Assembly: GCA_001661515.1 (NCBI GenBank)
Contig: LUVW01000021.1
Coordinates: 132,785-196,784, forward strand
Direction of reading: 5' to 3'
Origin: Capniomyces stellatus
Taxonomy: Eukaryota; Kickxellomycota; Harpellomycetes; Harpellales; Legeriomycetaceae
DNA: 64,000 nucleotides
The translations under genes and the position numbers were made by a program. Positions 42,712 through 53,645 of the stretch are shown piece by piece; positions within the stretch are counted from its first letter, which is position 1; each line of letters begins with the position of its first letter. A model generated the notes under the pieces. That model was not told the origin of the DNA. It saw only the letters and a list, made by a program, of their open reading frames with translations, and made no database searches.

Positions 42712-43492
42712 TGCTGAGACTTGTCTGTGCTGGATTGTTAACCTTCAGATAATATCTAATTTGTTAATTTTAAATACACTATTATATATCTGTCCTATTC
42801 CTTTTCAAGCCCTTTATACTCTTTTTCCTTTCCTTCCCTCCTTTTCCACTTCCTTTCCTCTTCCTCCCTTTCCTTCTCACTTTCTTTTTTATTATTATTG
42901 AAGTCTCTTTGTTTACTATTAGACTTCTTTTTCTTTTTTATTTCTTTTTTAACCTGACGCAACATGTTCATTACGTGTTGCTCTAGTTGGCACTACTGCA
43001 CGCCCTTTGCTCTCCGTCCAAGAACCAAATGTTGTTCTCATATCTTCTGTGTTGCATTTTTACAGGGTTTGAATGGTTTTTCCCTAATCAACCTCGCATT
43101 TATAATATACCCTAATCAGGCTTAGGGACTTTTCAGTAAACCCCTGCACATCTATTTTTTTTCCGCCGAAAACATTTAACTGTTTTGAATTGGCAGATGT
43201 ATTCTGACCTTTTGTGTAACAATATTATATTGATTTTTTCTAATTAGTGCAACTATGACTGTGGTTTCATACACTTGTTGGCTATTACACAAATAGCCAA
43301 CTAAGCGAGTATTTGTAAAACACCAATTAATATTAAATAAAAAGTAGATATATTTTTTTCCCATGGTCTGCTAAATATCTTTGTGGGCTATTGCAGCGTT
43401 ACAAATACCAACCCATTTTAGAAGTTACAAAAATGATACGTGTACACCTATACTGAATATAACATAGCATCCGTACATTGGTTGTCACTTAC
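42712..43492. other. promoter of trehalase and 3' side of an unrecognised minus-strand gene
   Basis: Pyrimidine-rich stretch (CCTTTCC repeats) at 42790-42960 upstream of trehalase. Further exons of the minus-strand gene at 43493-43735 probably lie in 43180-43490, but I cannot fix them. Confidence 0.35.
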
Positions 43493-43735
43493 CGTGTTAA
43501 TGCGGCTAGAGTCTGCGCTAGTTCATTTGGAATGGAGGTTCAATCAGCCCCAGCAAATGCCAATGTCGGAGCTTGGTATAGACACTCACCTGCCTATGAC
43601 CTGGCGAGTATCCTGGGCTAGCTTGATTCGCTCAATTAATATAGAAAAGAAAATATGCTGATCCAGGGGAAGTGGTATGTTGGCACACCTTTCAACTGTC
43701 TTTTGTTCGAGATACGCGGCTGTTTCGTTTGAACA
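43493..43735 (-). CDS. two internal exons of an unrecognised gene
   Basis: Minus strand, exon 43735-43590 (acceptor AATTAG, donor GTGAGT) and exon 43517-43493 (acceptor ACTAG, donor GTAAGT). Phases join as 2 then 1, and the 25-nt second exon is followed by a perfect donor. The translation contains AAYLEQKTVERCANIPLPLD, FFSILIERIKLAQDTRQVIG and then SADSSRINT, with good coding composition and an amphipathic helix pattern. Neighbouring exons were not resolved and the family is not recognised. Splice signals plus phase make chance unlikely. Confidence 0.45.
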
Positions 43736-44957
43736 CTAATTCATGGGAAATGTATTAGTAATGATCATAAGACCAGCCTATGAGTAATAACAGACTTATA
43801 AAAGTTGTTGGAATTGATTGAATTCAAGCCGATGATTAATTCTAAAGCTTATAAGCCTATTGACTAAAAAAAAAACTATGGCTAAAGCTGAAAGCGAGCC
43901 AAAAACACAAAGTGTATCGGGGTTTTTATGGTGTGAGATAAGTTGATTGCGGTTATATCAAAACGTCAGTGATTTATGTGTTACAGTTCAAGTAGCGAAA
44001 TATAAGGCAAACTTTAAGTTTATCTAGGCATCATTTAATATCGATTAATTTAAGGCGGCAAATAGAGCCGCTGTGTTTGGAGCATTCTAAATTCAAGTAG
44101 CACCATTGACTGTATTGAAATTAAATAGACCTTTTCTTCATTCCTCAAAGCACCTAAATGCATAAACGAGCGTTTTTATACCGAGCATATAATCAACAAA
44201 CCTCAAATCACCATACTATTTGTATATCTGTTTACTTTAATGTTTATAAACCTTACATGGTAAAATTGGCATTAAACCTCAAACTGCTTGGTTCAAAGTT
44301 ACCCAAGCGTATTACCACAGTCTCATTAACAAAATTCAGGAAAATAGGTGATTCCGAATAAAATGAATTCTACTTCATACGCTATCCATATTGATACCTG
44401 TCTAAAAATATGATCTCTCATCAAAGTTTTCCGATAGCTGGTGACTTGTTTACACTCGAAAAATAAAAATAGATAAAAACCTGCCAATAAGGATTTCCTG
44501 CATTAACGAGGTGATGAACATAAACATTAAGTACAAAAGCTAACTTGCTCACTTTTTTTTGAACTACACAGGTAAAGTAAAAACGTCTGATTAGCAAATT
44601 TACACATACGTATTATCACATACACTAGTATGTCAAAAAGTGTTGGTGTTTCTTGCTGCTTTTGTTTTTGCTTTTGCTTTTGGGAAAAATTCTTAAATAC
44701 CAACACTCGTAGTTATCAATCTGCAAAAATAACAGCAGGCCACATACTGTAAGCAAGTATTAGGTTGGTTTGTGGTAAAAGCAATTCTTTTAACTTGGTG
44801 GTAAGATAGAATAAAATAAAAATAAGGGGTTGATCGATTGTTTGTTTATTCGCCTTTTTATTTACCCTAAAAAGATATAATAATATTATTACTAAACTCC
44901 GCTAGTGAGAAAAAAGGGGGGAGAAACTAATATTTGGTAAACTATAATGGTCGAGGC
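43736..44957. other. AT-rich region, probably holding upstream exons of the gene at 43493-43735
   Basis: A short coding-like minus-strand segment lies near 44050-44110 (MVLLEFRMLQTQRLYLPP), possibly a first exon, but it could not be joined. Otherwise no feature seen. Confidence 0.3.
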
Positions 44958-45933
44958 CTATTCGGTCTTGGTGGTGCGGGTTTGGATGATTGGGACGGCA
45001 ACCTATTATGAGATCATGTAGAAACAGTATGAATATTTCGTTTAAAAATAATATTGAAACTTTCAAGACCAGGATTAAAACAAGCCCTGTGCTGTAATAA
45101 TTCACCATAGTCAAGGTGGTGAATTAAAATACAGGTTTAAAAAGTTAAACAGTGACAATAAGCAGCAATATATAGTATAAGGTGTGATGTGTGATGTGTG
45201 ATGTGGAATGAAGAAAACGAGAAATCAACACGTATGGCAAGGTAACTGATCAAAGTATATTAAGGTTTAATAAGAAGGATTATTGGAGGAGTAAAAAAGA
45301 AATAAAATAAAAGGCTTACAGGTTCAGAGTGCTTTCCATCTTTCCATTTTGCAATCTTCAAATCCATCTGGTCACGTCTAGTAGCAATGACGGCTTGGTC
45401 TTCCTTCAAAACTCTTCTAAGAGCGCGAGCAGCAATGCTGCTGTATTGCAGGTAGCTATTGAGAAGGAAATTTAAAAGACATTAAGCCCAAAGCAAATAT
45501 TTAGCACAGTAATTTTGTCATAAATGCTATAAAAAACAGCTTTGGTCAAGTAGACAAAATCTTGGCTGCATAATCAATTAGTTTTATCGTTTCTCTTTTT
45601 CCACAGTTGTTTTTTTTTTTTTAGAATCCTTTTTTCTCGATTTATCCATTTGCTTTTTGAGCTCTGCTTTTACAATTTATCTTTTTGCTTTTTTACCAGA
45701 TTGAAAATGAAAAGAATCTGATAAAGCTGTATCCACACTTTTTATTTATACTTTATACACCTTAAATCCTTCGAATCAATACAGATTCCGATAAAGCGAG
45801 TGCTGATTATTAAAATCGAGCACTGCAAACAATAACAAAGACTGATTAAGCCATGTTATGGGCAGGGTATAAATAAACAGGATCGTAAATGTTGTACTTA
45901 CTTTAAACCAGCGTTTCTCCATGCAAAGGCCAT
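44958..45933 (-). CDS. ATP15: mitochondrial F1 ATP synthase epsilon subunit, three small exons
   Basis: Exons 45933-45902 (32 nt), 45455-45320 (136 nt) and 45002-44958 (45 nt) give 70 residues. Donors are GTAAGT and GTAAGC, acceptors CAATAG and TAATAG, and phases agree. The start MAFAWRNAGLN, followed by YLQYSSIAARALRRVLKED, is the diagnostic AWRxAGxxYxxYSxIxAxxxRxxLK pattern of the eukaryotic epsilon subunit, and the length suits the family (about 62-72). It sits at the foot of the F1 central stalk with gamma and delta on the matrix side. The short basic N-terminus is imported without cleavage. Its introns are several times larger than its exons. Confidence 0.92.
45180..45204. repeat. (GTGTGAT)n short tandem repeat in the ATP15 intron
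   Basis: Three to four copies of a 9-bp GTGTGATGT unit within the second intron of the epsilon-subunit gene. Confidence 0.7.
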
Positions 45934-48900
45934 CTTTATTTATTTAGCTGATATTTTATTCCAACGGTGATTTCGAAATTTGATTGAACAAATATATATA
46001 AAAAAGCTCTACTAATCTTGATTGACTTTTGATCCTTTAAACTTTGTATTCTCCTAGTTTCGAGTTTCCGTTTCTGTTTATTTTATTTAATCTTGATTTT
46101 TTATACGCTTTTTGCTATAACAACACTATCATTACTCTATTCGAGTTTTTTTCGTTTTTTTTTTTGCTAGTATCAATTACCAGTGTTTCTTGCTAGTAAT
46201 TGTTTCTAGTGCTTTTTTTTTTATCGAATAATAAAGGCTTTTTAGTTTTTTTTTGTTTAAAACTTTGGGGAGATTGCTAAAAATCCATCAATTCTCCTCA
46301 AGTCGAAACGTCAAAGTCGTGCTTTATTTGATTTAACAATACTTACCAACCCTACTACTATTAAGTCTGTTTTGTGGATTTTGTTATCTATTAGCTTTAA
46401 TCGCCTTAGATGTTTTTAATTGGCGAATGAACCCCAGTATCAATGAAAAAGTTTGTACCAAGAAAATTGACTTTTGGGGATTTTACATATATAAATATTT
46501 ATTTATTATAAAGCCAAGTAGGCTTTGCTAGCCAAAAGTCAACTAAAGTAGTATTCTAAACGGTTGAGCTGAGACTCCTCCAAGCTAGTTGGCACATGTC
46601 AGATCAATATATAAACAAACAAAAGCAGCCTATTAAGTGATTCACACGATATTAACAACAACCTTATGATGCCAGAATATAAAGTTCGTGAAAAGACTTG
46701 CACGTCAGGTAGTGTTATAATGATATGCCTAAAATGTATGTCGTGTTGTGTTGTGTTGTGTTGTGTTGTCTAATGTTTAATAGCTTATGATTAATGGTTA
46801 TGGCTAATGGCCAACAAGTAGGAAATTAGGTATATTTAGTGAATAAAATATATAACAATAAAAGTTAAGTGACAAATGGATGGCGCGGTCAAAGAAGATA
46901 CAACAAATGTACAAGTAGGTAAGAGGGTTGAACAAGCTGAGCATGTACACAAAATAAATATAGTGGTTGTTAGAAGTCTTTGGATATGCAGAGACTTGGT
47001 AGTTTGGGCTATACTTGTATCGAGGTGTGGATGTATCAATACGCCGAATCTACACTTTGCATTTGTCAATACAATTTTTATTTATTTATGTGGTTTATTG
47101 ACAACAGAACCAACACAACAAAACTTACTACTAATGTAGTATAAATTACATTTATCAAAGCAAAGCTTTTTTTTAGAGAAAGAGTAGACTAGAGTAAATA
47201 TAGCTTGGTTGGGTGTAAATAGGCTGATGCCACTGCTTCAGCTTCAACCTCTAAAATAGCAGATGGTATGCGCAAAAAGCTGTGTTTGATGCCAAATTGG
47301 TAAATAGCGATACCATAGCGACATTAAAAATAGTAGCACTGAGTGAAGGATGGAGGAAGGAAGGAGCATGATATTTGTGGGTGGGTGCTGTGGTGTTGAT
47401 TGATATGGTCAGTCTAATTAGCAGTGATAGACAAATTTAGCAATAATTTGAAACGGTATTTGGATGCAAGCGGTTTATTTTAGGTAATGCATGTATAGTG
47501 CTTGTGATGTTAAGAAAGATTAGTGGTGGAAATTAGATGGAGCTAGTCTCGGGTAAATAGAGCAATCAAAAGCGTGATTTCAAAGCCGTATTTGTATTTG
47601 GCTATTGGCGGTTTGATTCTTAATGTCGACTGTATGCGTTGTCTGTTTTGGCGCCAACTATCAGACTTTTTCTACTTCTACTTGATTTACACCTAGGCCT
47701 TAGCAAAATAGGACAGAGATTACAGCAACTTTCTCACCAATTGGTTAGACGAATTTAGTTAACTGATTTAGCAAACTGATTTAGTAAGCCTGCCCTATTA
47801 GTAGTTGTCAAAAAAAACAACAAAAAAATAGAGCAAAGTTACTATGTTTAGTAGACTCGAGTCAAATGTAACGACAATGAATTTGAATGGCTGGATAAAA
47901 GTCAGGCTCACACATTGTTATGTCATTGGAGAAGCAATAATTCATTTATAAAAAAAAGTTGAACAAACGCAAAATGCTTTTTTAATTGACTAATATTGGC
48001 CAATAAAAAACATTTATTTAATAAAAAATTGACAATAGGGCAAAAAAAAATAGTCAGCTTGGCTAATGAACAAGCAATAACAGTGAAAAGAACAAATGCA
48101 AGAGAGAGGGAAAAAAAAAAACAAAGGGTTGAAAAGAAAGGTAAGGATAAAAAAAAAATTGAAAAGTGTGTATGGGTTTAAAGGTGAAAAAAAAAATCAA
48201 AAAGTTTAAAAAACTTAAAAAAAGCTCAACGAATTTTGAACCAAAAAGAAAAAGTACTAAAAAAGTAAAATGCAAGCAAGAAATAAATAAAAAAACACAA
48301 TTAACCAAACAAATTGAAGGAAAAAAAAAAGTGGAAAAAGATAGGCCCATTGATTAAAATAAATTGGAGAGTTTAAAGAGAGTACTGCCTGGGGGGGAGG
48401 GTAAACATTGAGAAAAAGTCGGGGAATATGGTAGAGGAGGCCAAAAAAGCTGGGTAAAAAGAGCGACAAAAGTAAACAGCAAAAAAATGCAAAGAGTAAA
48501 CTGTAAATGGGAGGGGGACATACTAGTCGATGCACTAATAGATGAAGGATGACGGAGTTACATAATATCTACATCAGGACAAACATTTGGAAAAGAATGA
48601 ATAATGAGGTTGAAAGGTGAAGCGAGTTTGAGCAAGTATGGCTTTTCAGGCAAAGATTTAAGAGTTTGTGATTTCCGAGGCGGAAAAAAAAAGTCGATAG
48701 GGCTGAATTAAAATAAGGCAGATTTAAATAAAAAAAAATCGAGTAGATTTTAAATGCATGAGCAAAAAAAAAGGGATTAATAGGGCTTTTAGAAATAAAA
48801 AAAATGGATAATGAAAAAGTGAAATAAATCAATAAAGAAAAAAAATTAAATGGGTTAAATAGGTAGCGAAATTATATAAAGTAAAAAAACAAAAAAAGGT

Positions 48901-49265
48901 GATTAGAAGAAAAAGAAAAAAAATATGGACAAAGAAAAAAAAGTAAAGTTAGAAAGAAAAAGAAAAAAAACCAGCTAGTAAAAAAGAGACGGCAAGCTGG
49001 ATATTTAAGAAATCTTCCTCTTTAACAAAGCTAATAGAAATAAAAAACAGTTAAAATACTTAACAAATTTATTTTATTCCATATTCTCAGTTCTATATAA
49101 AACTATAATATCCATTATATTTATATTTAGCTGTTTTTAGATTAAAATAATTTTTTATAATTAGTTTTTACAACAACAAAACAAGACAAAAACAAAGTAC
49201 CTACGGACTTTTGTTTCGGGAAGATATAAACCAAGCAGGAAAAGAAAAACACAAGTTAATTCAAT
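45934..49265. other. 3.3-kb intergenic region with an A-rich leader before eIF4A
   Basis: Divergent promoters of ATP15 and eIF4A. (TTGTG)n repeat at 46743. A minus-strand segment near 47200-47340 (SAILEVEAEAVASAYLHP, ending TAG) is open for about 44 codons and could be an exon, unproven. From about 47940 to 49000 the plus strand is extremely A/purine-rich. No gene is called; the frames at 46836-47139 and 48063-48832 are rejected. Confidence 0.4.
46743..46769. repeat. (TTGTG)n pentanucleotide repeat
   Basis: Five tandem TTGTG units in non-coding DNA. Confidence 0.9.
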
Positions 49266-51241
49266 ATGGCAGAGTAAGTTTTATATTCAACACTGATTCA
49301 ACTAGCTGCAAAACTGTGTATGCAAGGTGAAAGGATTGGTCTTTATTCAAGATTGGAAATGATTTTGTTTGTTTTGTTTTTTTTTTACTTAAAAAAAGAA
49401 ACAACTGTGACCGTTAAACCCCAAAAAATATAAAAGTTGAGAAAATAAGAGAAGAGGGAGTTTACAAGAGCCAAGCTTACGTGTTGTGTAAAGCTGATTG
49501 ACTTGGAATGAATGGAGGATGTTTTGAGAATTTGAGGAGAGAGAGAGGGGATGGTTCAGTGGTGTTGGCAGAGGTAGAAGAGGAAGAAGAAGGAGGGGAT
49601 GTATAGAGTTGATGTAGAAAAGTAAAGTAGGCACTAACGTTTGATTTGATGTAATGTTTTAATTGGTTAAAATAGAGAACAATTCAAAGATATTACTCAA
49701 GAAGAAATTGAGGTAAGAAGCGAAAACATGATGATTTAAAGAATGTAATATTATTTTAATAAATAGAAGAGGAAGATAGGTGAAGGAAGGTGACTAACAA
49801 AGAAATGATACTATGATTGATGATAATAGACCAATTGGGATGAAGTTGTTGACAACTTTGATTCAATGAACCTCAAGGAACTGTTGCTCCGTGGTATTTA
49901 TGCTTATGGGTAAGTTTTAAAAGAAAGAAATAAACAAAGAAAGAAAGAAAGAAAGAAACAGTAATGAATAGTGGATAAAAGAGAGTGGGATGGGATAATA
50001 ACTATAAATGTGGTATTGATAACAATAGTTTCGAGCGTCCATCAGCTATCCAGCAGCGTGCTATTATGCCAGTATTGTTGGGAAGAGATGTGATTGCACA
50101 GGCACAGTCAGGAACTGGTAAAACCGCAACATTCTCAATCAGTATTTTGCAACAGATTGATGCAGATATTCCATCAACACAAGCCCTTATTCTTGCACCA
50201 ACACGTGAGTTGGCATTGCAGATTATGAGAGTAGTTGTAGCTTTGGGAGACTTCTTGAAGATCAAGGTACATGCCTGTATCGGAGGAACCAATGTCCGTG
50301 AAGATATGGCTGCTTTGCAATCAGGTGCCCAGATCGTCGTAGGAACTCCAGGTCGTGTGTTTGATATGATCAAGAGAGGTGCTTTGGACGCCAAGGACGT
50401 AAAGATGTTTGTTCTTGATGAAGCCGATGAGATGCTTTCAAGAGGTTTCAAAGACCAAATCTACGATGTTTTCCAACTCTTGCCAACTTCCGTCCAGGTT
50501 GTTTTGTTGTCTGCCACCATGCCAAAGGAAGTATTGGAAGTCACCACCAAGTTTATGAGAGATCCAATCAGAATCCTTGTCAAGAGAGACGAACTTACCC
50601 TCGAAGGTATCAAACAGTTCTTTGTTAACGTTGGTACTGAAGACTTCAAATTCGACACTCTTTGCGATCTTTACGAGTCCATCACCGTCACACAGGCTGT
50701 TATTTTCGCCAACACCAGAAGAAAGGTTGATTGGCTCACTGAAGAGCTCCGCAAAAAGAACTTTACCGTATCAGCAATGGTAAGCAAAATATCAAATAAT
50801 CCAATATTACGATATTACCTAATTCACATTATCCTCCAATTTTGATTTGCTATGCTCTTATTCGCCACTTTTTATCTACTGGATTTGCAAATACTAATCA
50901 TCGTCAATGTAAAATTTCAATAATAGCACGGTGATATGGAACAGAACCAACGTGACACCATTATGAAGGAGTTCAGATCAGGATCATCCCGTGTATTGAT
51001 CACCACTGATTTGCTTGCCCGTGGTATTGATGTCCAACAGGTCTCATTGGTAATCAACTTTGACTTGCCACTTAACAGAGAAAACTATATTCACAGAATT
51101 GGTCGTGGTGGTCGATTTGGTCGTAAGGGTGTAGCAATCAACTTTGTTACCGAAGATGATGATGCCACAATCCGTGACATTGAACAATTCTACAACACCC
51201 AAGTTGATGAGATGCCAATGAACATTAATGAGTTGCTTTAG
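49266..51241 (+). CDS. TIF1: translation initiation factor eIF4A (DEAD-box RNA helicase), five exons
   Basis: Exons 49266-49273 (8 nt, ATG GCA GA), 49676-49712, 49830-49909, 50029-50779 and 50927-51241, 396 residues. Phases agree and all donors are GTAAG. Helicase motifs occur in order: Q motif FERPSAIQQ, motif I AQSGTGKT, Ia [60 protein letters not shown]. The N-terminus reads [12 protein letters not shown] then [14 protein letters not shown], matching eIF4A rather than Fal1/eIF4A-III. It unwinds mRNA 5' leaders in the eIF4F complex. The first three exons are small and the last two carry the two RecA domains. Highly biased codon use fits strong expression. Confidence 0.96.
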
Positions 51242-51960
51242 AAGTAAAATAAGTACATAAATAAATAGGTTTTTAGTTTTTATTTTTTACTATTATAAAA
51301 ACGAGGGCAAAATAATGACAAAAAAGTGAAATGAAATGAAATCAACCTGAGTCATACAGAATGGGTGTCAATAATTAAGTATTAGTATCATGACAAGTCA
51401 AATCTAAAATATTTAATGTTTTTAAGCTGGTGTTTGAAGGCCTCACTACGTAAATCTCAGGATACAGTCCTGTTTTTTTTTTCTTTCACTAAAGAAAAAT
51501 CCTCTCATTTTAAAAAAGAGTCCCCAGATAAATACAAATCAATTTAGAGTTTCATCAAGTTGATTTGAGCAAAGCCTTCACTTCTTGGCTGGCTGTATAT
51601 TTCATGTAAAGGCCTAGAGTTTATTCTATGAGCGCCCTGGGATCGATACTGCGAGCACTGTATGTGTGTGGCCAGTTGTGAGCCACAACACACAGTACTT
51701 ATTCTCTCCATCATCCAACTTCCTAAAATAACATAACTTGATGTTACATTTGAATGAACAAGAACAGCTTGATGCTTTACAGGTCCACAAATGACGATGG
51801 CTCTAGTACAGCCAGTATATTCCTTTCATTGTAGGGCATGCTTTTGGTAATTGAAAAAAAAAAAAGAGAGGGGAACCAAGATATTGTTGATGCATTTAAA
51901 GTTTATTTTGAAGAATGAAAAAAAAGCACCAAGTATTTTTTGTAATAAAATGTTACAATT
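51242..51960. other. convergent intergenic region
   Basis: 3' flanks of eIF4A (plus) and the secreted-protein gene (minus). AATAAA-like signals near both ends; no gene. Confidence 0.5.
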
Positions 51961-52599
51961 CTAAAGTGTCCACATGGCAGACTCGATGGAGTGGCCATAG
52001 TCTTCAATGAAGGTTGTTGGGAACCACTTTTCACTGCGGTATGACTCGTGGCATCTTCCTGAGCAGTTTGCAAACTCACAGACTTTGATGACTCCAGCGC
52101 CAGAGGTACCGTCAGCGTATTTAGCTGAGAGTGCCTTTTTGAAGCTGTAGCACTTGTTTGGTTCCATGTAATTGGTAACAATTGTGTTTGCGTAATCAAA
52201 GTCCTTGAAGAACTCGGCCTTAAGGTTTGCACAGTTGTATTGGGAGCCAAGGTCGATGGTAGAAGTGACTGTTGTGGTTTCTCGGGGTTTGGTGACGGTG
52301 ATTGGAGGCTGAGTGATGGTGGTCTTCTCGGTGATGGTGTTGTAGACGGCGTTGGTAACAGCGGAGGTTTGAGTGGTGGTACTGACACGTACGTTGGTGA
52401 CGGTCTTGGTTACTGGAGGTTTGGTGACGGTTACAGTTACCTTTCCACCATTGGTTGGAGGTTTTGGTGGGTTGACAGGTGGGCGTGGTCCTCCATCTGA
52501 GTAATCAGCGTTGTTGAATGCTTGGACTTCTGCTGACTCTGGTGCTTGTGCAGTGGCAAGTGATAGCACGGCAATGGCTCCTAGAACGAATTTCATCAT
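51961..52599 (-). CDS. secreted Thr/Val/Pro-rich protein with cysteine-containing C-terminal domain
   Basis: 212 residues, intronless. The frame stays open further upstream, but the start is placed at the ATG ATG giving MMKFVLGAIAVLSLATAQA, a standard signal peptide of about 18 residues; longer versions would bury it. Residues about 30-125 are a Pro/Thr/Val-rich spacer (TVTVTKPPVTKTVTNV, TTTITQPPITVTKP) likely to be O-glycosylated. The C-terminal about 80 residues carry six Cys (YNCANLKAEFF, NKCYSF, KVCEFANCSGRC), probably forming three disulfides. It ends IESAMWTL, without a GPI signal. A small wall-associated or secreted effector-like protein by inference. It is not related in sequence to the four-member secreted family. 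Confidence 0.75.
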   Translation of the reverse strand: MMKFVLGAIAVLSLATAQAPESAEVQAFNNADYSDGGPRPPVNPPKPPTNGGKVTVTVTKPPVTKTVTNVRVSTTTQTSAVTNAVYNTITEKTTITQPPITVTKPRETTTVTSTIDLGSQYNCANLKAEFFKDFDYANTIVTNYMEPNKCYSFKKALSAKYADGTSGAGVIKVCEFANCSGRCHESYRSEKWFPTTFIEDYGHSIESAMWTL

Positions 52600-53645
52600 T
52601 TTGGCAAATAAAGTAGATGGGGGGTGGTTGGTTGGTGTTTGGTGTTTGATACTTGATGCTTGAATATGCAATGTGATGGTGTTTATGATTTTTTTTGAAA
52701 AGTAGGCCAAAACGATGAAGTTTATATAGATATTTTGGGCTGCACAAACTTGTTTTCAAAAAAACAACAGAAAACACAGCTGCCCTCTTTAGTTGTACAC
52801 ATATTATAGTTGTTAATTGAACGTTGATTTAGCTAGCATATTATTATTAATGTAGCCACGCACTTTTTATTTTTAGAACATTTAGAACCCATCTTGATCA
52901 GTCTATAAATAGTCCAATCGATTTAGCAATTACGTCATAACGAATAGTGTATGTTTTTTTTGTAATATAGTAATTATATTTTACGACACGATTACGTTTA
53001 AATTGTGACATTTGATCAATTGTACTTCTTGGTTAGCGATCTTGTGTTTAATTAGTTGACTAGAAAGTGTTGAACAAGATCGTTCAACAGAAGTTGCTGC
53101 AGTGATATTTTTTATTGATGGTAAATACATGGGATTATTTACATGCAAGTGAAGGGGCTGTGTTGGCCAAGTTGTCGATAGAATCGGGAGTCGAAGGCTA
53201 AAAATAGCAAAGGTGGTAGAATTTGTCATGAATGGTTAGTAAGGCTATACAGATTTGTATGATTTACTAATGTGAAGCCCAGTTTGTACAGCGTTAGTGC
53301 AGTTGATTATAAACAAGTGGACCAGGTTTTTTTGAAGAAATTTTTTTAATTTTTTATTCATATATTTTATTGTTTTATTGTTATTTTATTTTATTTATTT
53401 ATGTGATTCATTGGCAATGGAGTCGACACAAACAAAACATTCAATATTAAAGCCAAACTACAAAACATTGTTATCTTGGTATGATAAAGAGATTTATTAG
53501 CCAATACCACTATGATCAACTAAATCATCAGTATCATAAGGGCTTTATGAATTATTAACTAAAAAAGAAGGAAAAAAAAAAAAAGTAGAAAAGAAAAGAA
53601 AAGAAAAGAAAAGAAAAGAAAAGAAAAAGATAAAAGCGATAAAAA
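52600..53645. other. intergenic region
   Basis: Promoter of the secreted-protein gene, with TATATAGATAT at 52722-52732 some 125 bp from its ATG, then AT-rich DNA and an (AAAAG)n repeat beside the end of the pumilio gene. No gene. Confidence 0.5.
53587..53629. repeat. (AAAAG)n repeat
   Basis: Seven to eight AAAAG units immediately downstream of the pumilio stop codon, within its presumed 3' UTR. Confidence 0.9.
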
